Source: an uncultured bacterium
GTDB lineage: Bacteria > Bacillota > Clostridia > Oscillospirales > Oscillospiraceae
DNA length: 64,000 bases
Assembly (NCBI GenBank): GCA_947383145.1
Contig: CANDCH010000002.1
Coordinates: forward strand, 124,001-188,000
Direction of reading: 5' to 3'
The notes beneath the pieces were generated by a model, which did not search any database, had not been told where the DNA came from, and was given only the letters and a program-made list of their open reading frames with translations. The first letter of the stretch is position 1; every line of letters begins with the position of its first letter. Positions 63,215-64,000 of this stretch are shown piece after piece. A program made the position numbers and the translations under genes.

Positions 63215-64000
63215 TTACGCCAGCAGCTCCTTCAACACCTGGGCGCACTCGTCCACCGTCAGCGCCGTGAGGGGCACGTCCACCCCCGCCTGCCGCAGCT
63301 CGTAGAGCAGGGCCACCGGCTCGGGCGCCTCCAGCCCCAGGGCGCGCAGGCCGTCCACGTTCTGGAACACCAATTCCGGCCTGTCGTCCGCCACGATGTG
63401 GCCGTCGTGCATGACGATGAGCCGGTCGGCCTGAGCGGCCTCGTCCATGTGGTGGGTGATGAGCACCACCGTCATCCGCCGCTCCCGGTTGAGCCGCCGG
63501 ACGGTGTCCAGCACCTCCTTGCGCCCCACCGGGTCCAGCATGGCGGTGGGCTCGTCCAGCACGATGCACCGGGGCCGCATGGCCAGCACCCCCGCGATGG
63601 CCACCCGCTGCTTCTGCCCGCCGGACAGCAGGTGCGGAGCGTGGCGGGCGTAGTCCGTCATGCCCACGGCGGCCAGGGCGGCGTTCACCCGCTCCCGGAT
63701 TTCAGCGGAGGGCACGCCCAGGTTCTCCGGGCCGAAGGCCACGTCCTCCTCCACCACGCTGGCCACGATCTGGTTGTCCGGGTTCTGGAACACCATGCCC
63801 ACCTGGCGGCGGATATCCAGCAGCCTGTCCTCCTCGCAGGTGTCCATGCCGTCCACGTACACCTTGCCCCCGGAGGGGAGCAGGATGGCGTTGAAGTGCT
63901 TGGCCAGGGTGGACTTCCCCGAGCCGTTGTGGCCCAACACCGCCACGAACTGGCCCGGCTGGATGGACAGGGTGAGCCCGTCCAGCACTGTGGGGGCCGC
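63215..64000 (-). CDS. ecfA1: ECF transporter ATPase EcfA1, N-terminus cut by the window edge
   Basis: ABC ATPase missing only its first residues; the frame stays open to the edge (AAPTVLDGLTLSIQPGQFVA). Walker A is LGHNGSGKSTLAKHFNAILL, Q-loop VFQNPDNQIVASVVEEDVAF (the EcfA1 hallmark), signature LLSGGQKQRVAIAGVLAM, Walker B CIVLDEPTAMLDPVG and H-loop ITHHMDEA. It pairs with EcfA2 and EcfT. The reading frame enters from beyond position 64000, so the true start lies outside the window. Confidence 0.95.
   Translation of the reverse strand, partial: AAPTVLDGLTLSIQPGQFVAVLGHNGSGKSTLAKHFNAILLPSGGKVYVDGMDTCEEDRLLDIRRQVGMVFQNPDNQIVASVVEEDVAFGPENLGVPSAEIRERVNAALAAVGMTDYARHAPHLLSGGQKQRVAIAGVLAMRPRCIVLDEPTAMLDPVGRKEVLDTVRRLNRERRMTVVLITHHMDEAAQADRLIVMHDGHIVADDRPELVFQNVDGLRALGLEAPEPVALLYELRQAGVDVPLTALTVDECAQVLKELLA

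Overview
The window looks like a chromosomal segment from a GC-rich, spore-forming member of the Bacillota, most likely an Oscillospiraceae-type gut anaerobe (Flavonifractor/Oscillibacter-like). That placement is an inference. It rests on very GC-rich coding sequence combined with sporulation genes (yabP, yabQ, a PdaB-like deacetylase, a broken spoVT), a large Firmicutes-type SRP RNA next to dnaX, DUF4317, DUF5711 and DUF975 proteins, ThyX, AsnA, and an ecfA1-ecfA2-ecfT-truA block. No rRNA, tRNA, intact transposase or CRISPR array was found.

Layout. 1-3.3 kb (minus): partial NUDIX gene, ybaB, dnaX and the SRP RNA gene. 3.3-6.5 kb (plus): a three-gene operon of ATP-grasp ligase, PHP phosphoesterase and polysaccharide deacetylase. 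6.6-12.8 kb: ptsI, a RecD2-type helicase, an exact 110-bp tandem repeat, and pgm, whose upstream partner is an M29 aminopeptidase. 14.3-17.4 kb: asnA followed by an A/T-richer patch with an S41-type lipoprotein, a 32-residue Cys-rich peptide gene and a dead serine-recombinase tail. 17.7-21.7 kb: rpoN, a ribbon-helix-helix gene, a possible structured RNA, then a Tyr-codon leader peptide and attenuator in front of aroF-tyrA. 21.8-24 kb: NUDIX gene and the yabP-yabQ-divIC-yabR cluster behind a sigma-E-like promoter. 24.2-26.2 kb: amidohydrolase and an orphan tartrate/fumarate dehydratase alpha subunit. 26.2-34.3 kb: an accessory island with a truncated spoVT, a DUF5348 gene and a complete type II Wadjet (jetABCD) plasmid-defence operon. 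34.3-45.9 kb: thyX and a TVP38 protein, a MITE-like element, a LicT/PTS operon with a ribonucleic antiterminator leader, an SPFH protein, pepP-eutH, a PdaB-like deacetylase and two CobW-type GTPases. 46-55 kb: membrane and metabolic genes including an NSS transporter, MgtC, DUF4317, DUF975, isocitrate dehydrogenase and an S51 peptidase. 55-64 kb (minus): a ClpE-like unfoldase, CvpA, DUF5711, truA, ecfT, ecfA2, a DUF3795 gene and partial ecfA1.

How the parts work together. The aroF-tyrA unit should supply tyrosine under translation-coupled attenuation. The licT leader should gate sugar uptake through the PTS permease, with ptsI supplying phosphate. JetABCD forms one translationally coupled anti-plasmid machine. 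The two CobW proteins suggest zinc or other metal handling.

The most notable observations are the Tyr-leader attenuator, the Cys-rich peptide beside an S41 protease, the MITE-like element with a TTAG duplication, and intergenic repeats associated with duplicated gene 3' ends at pgm and ptsI.
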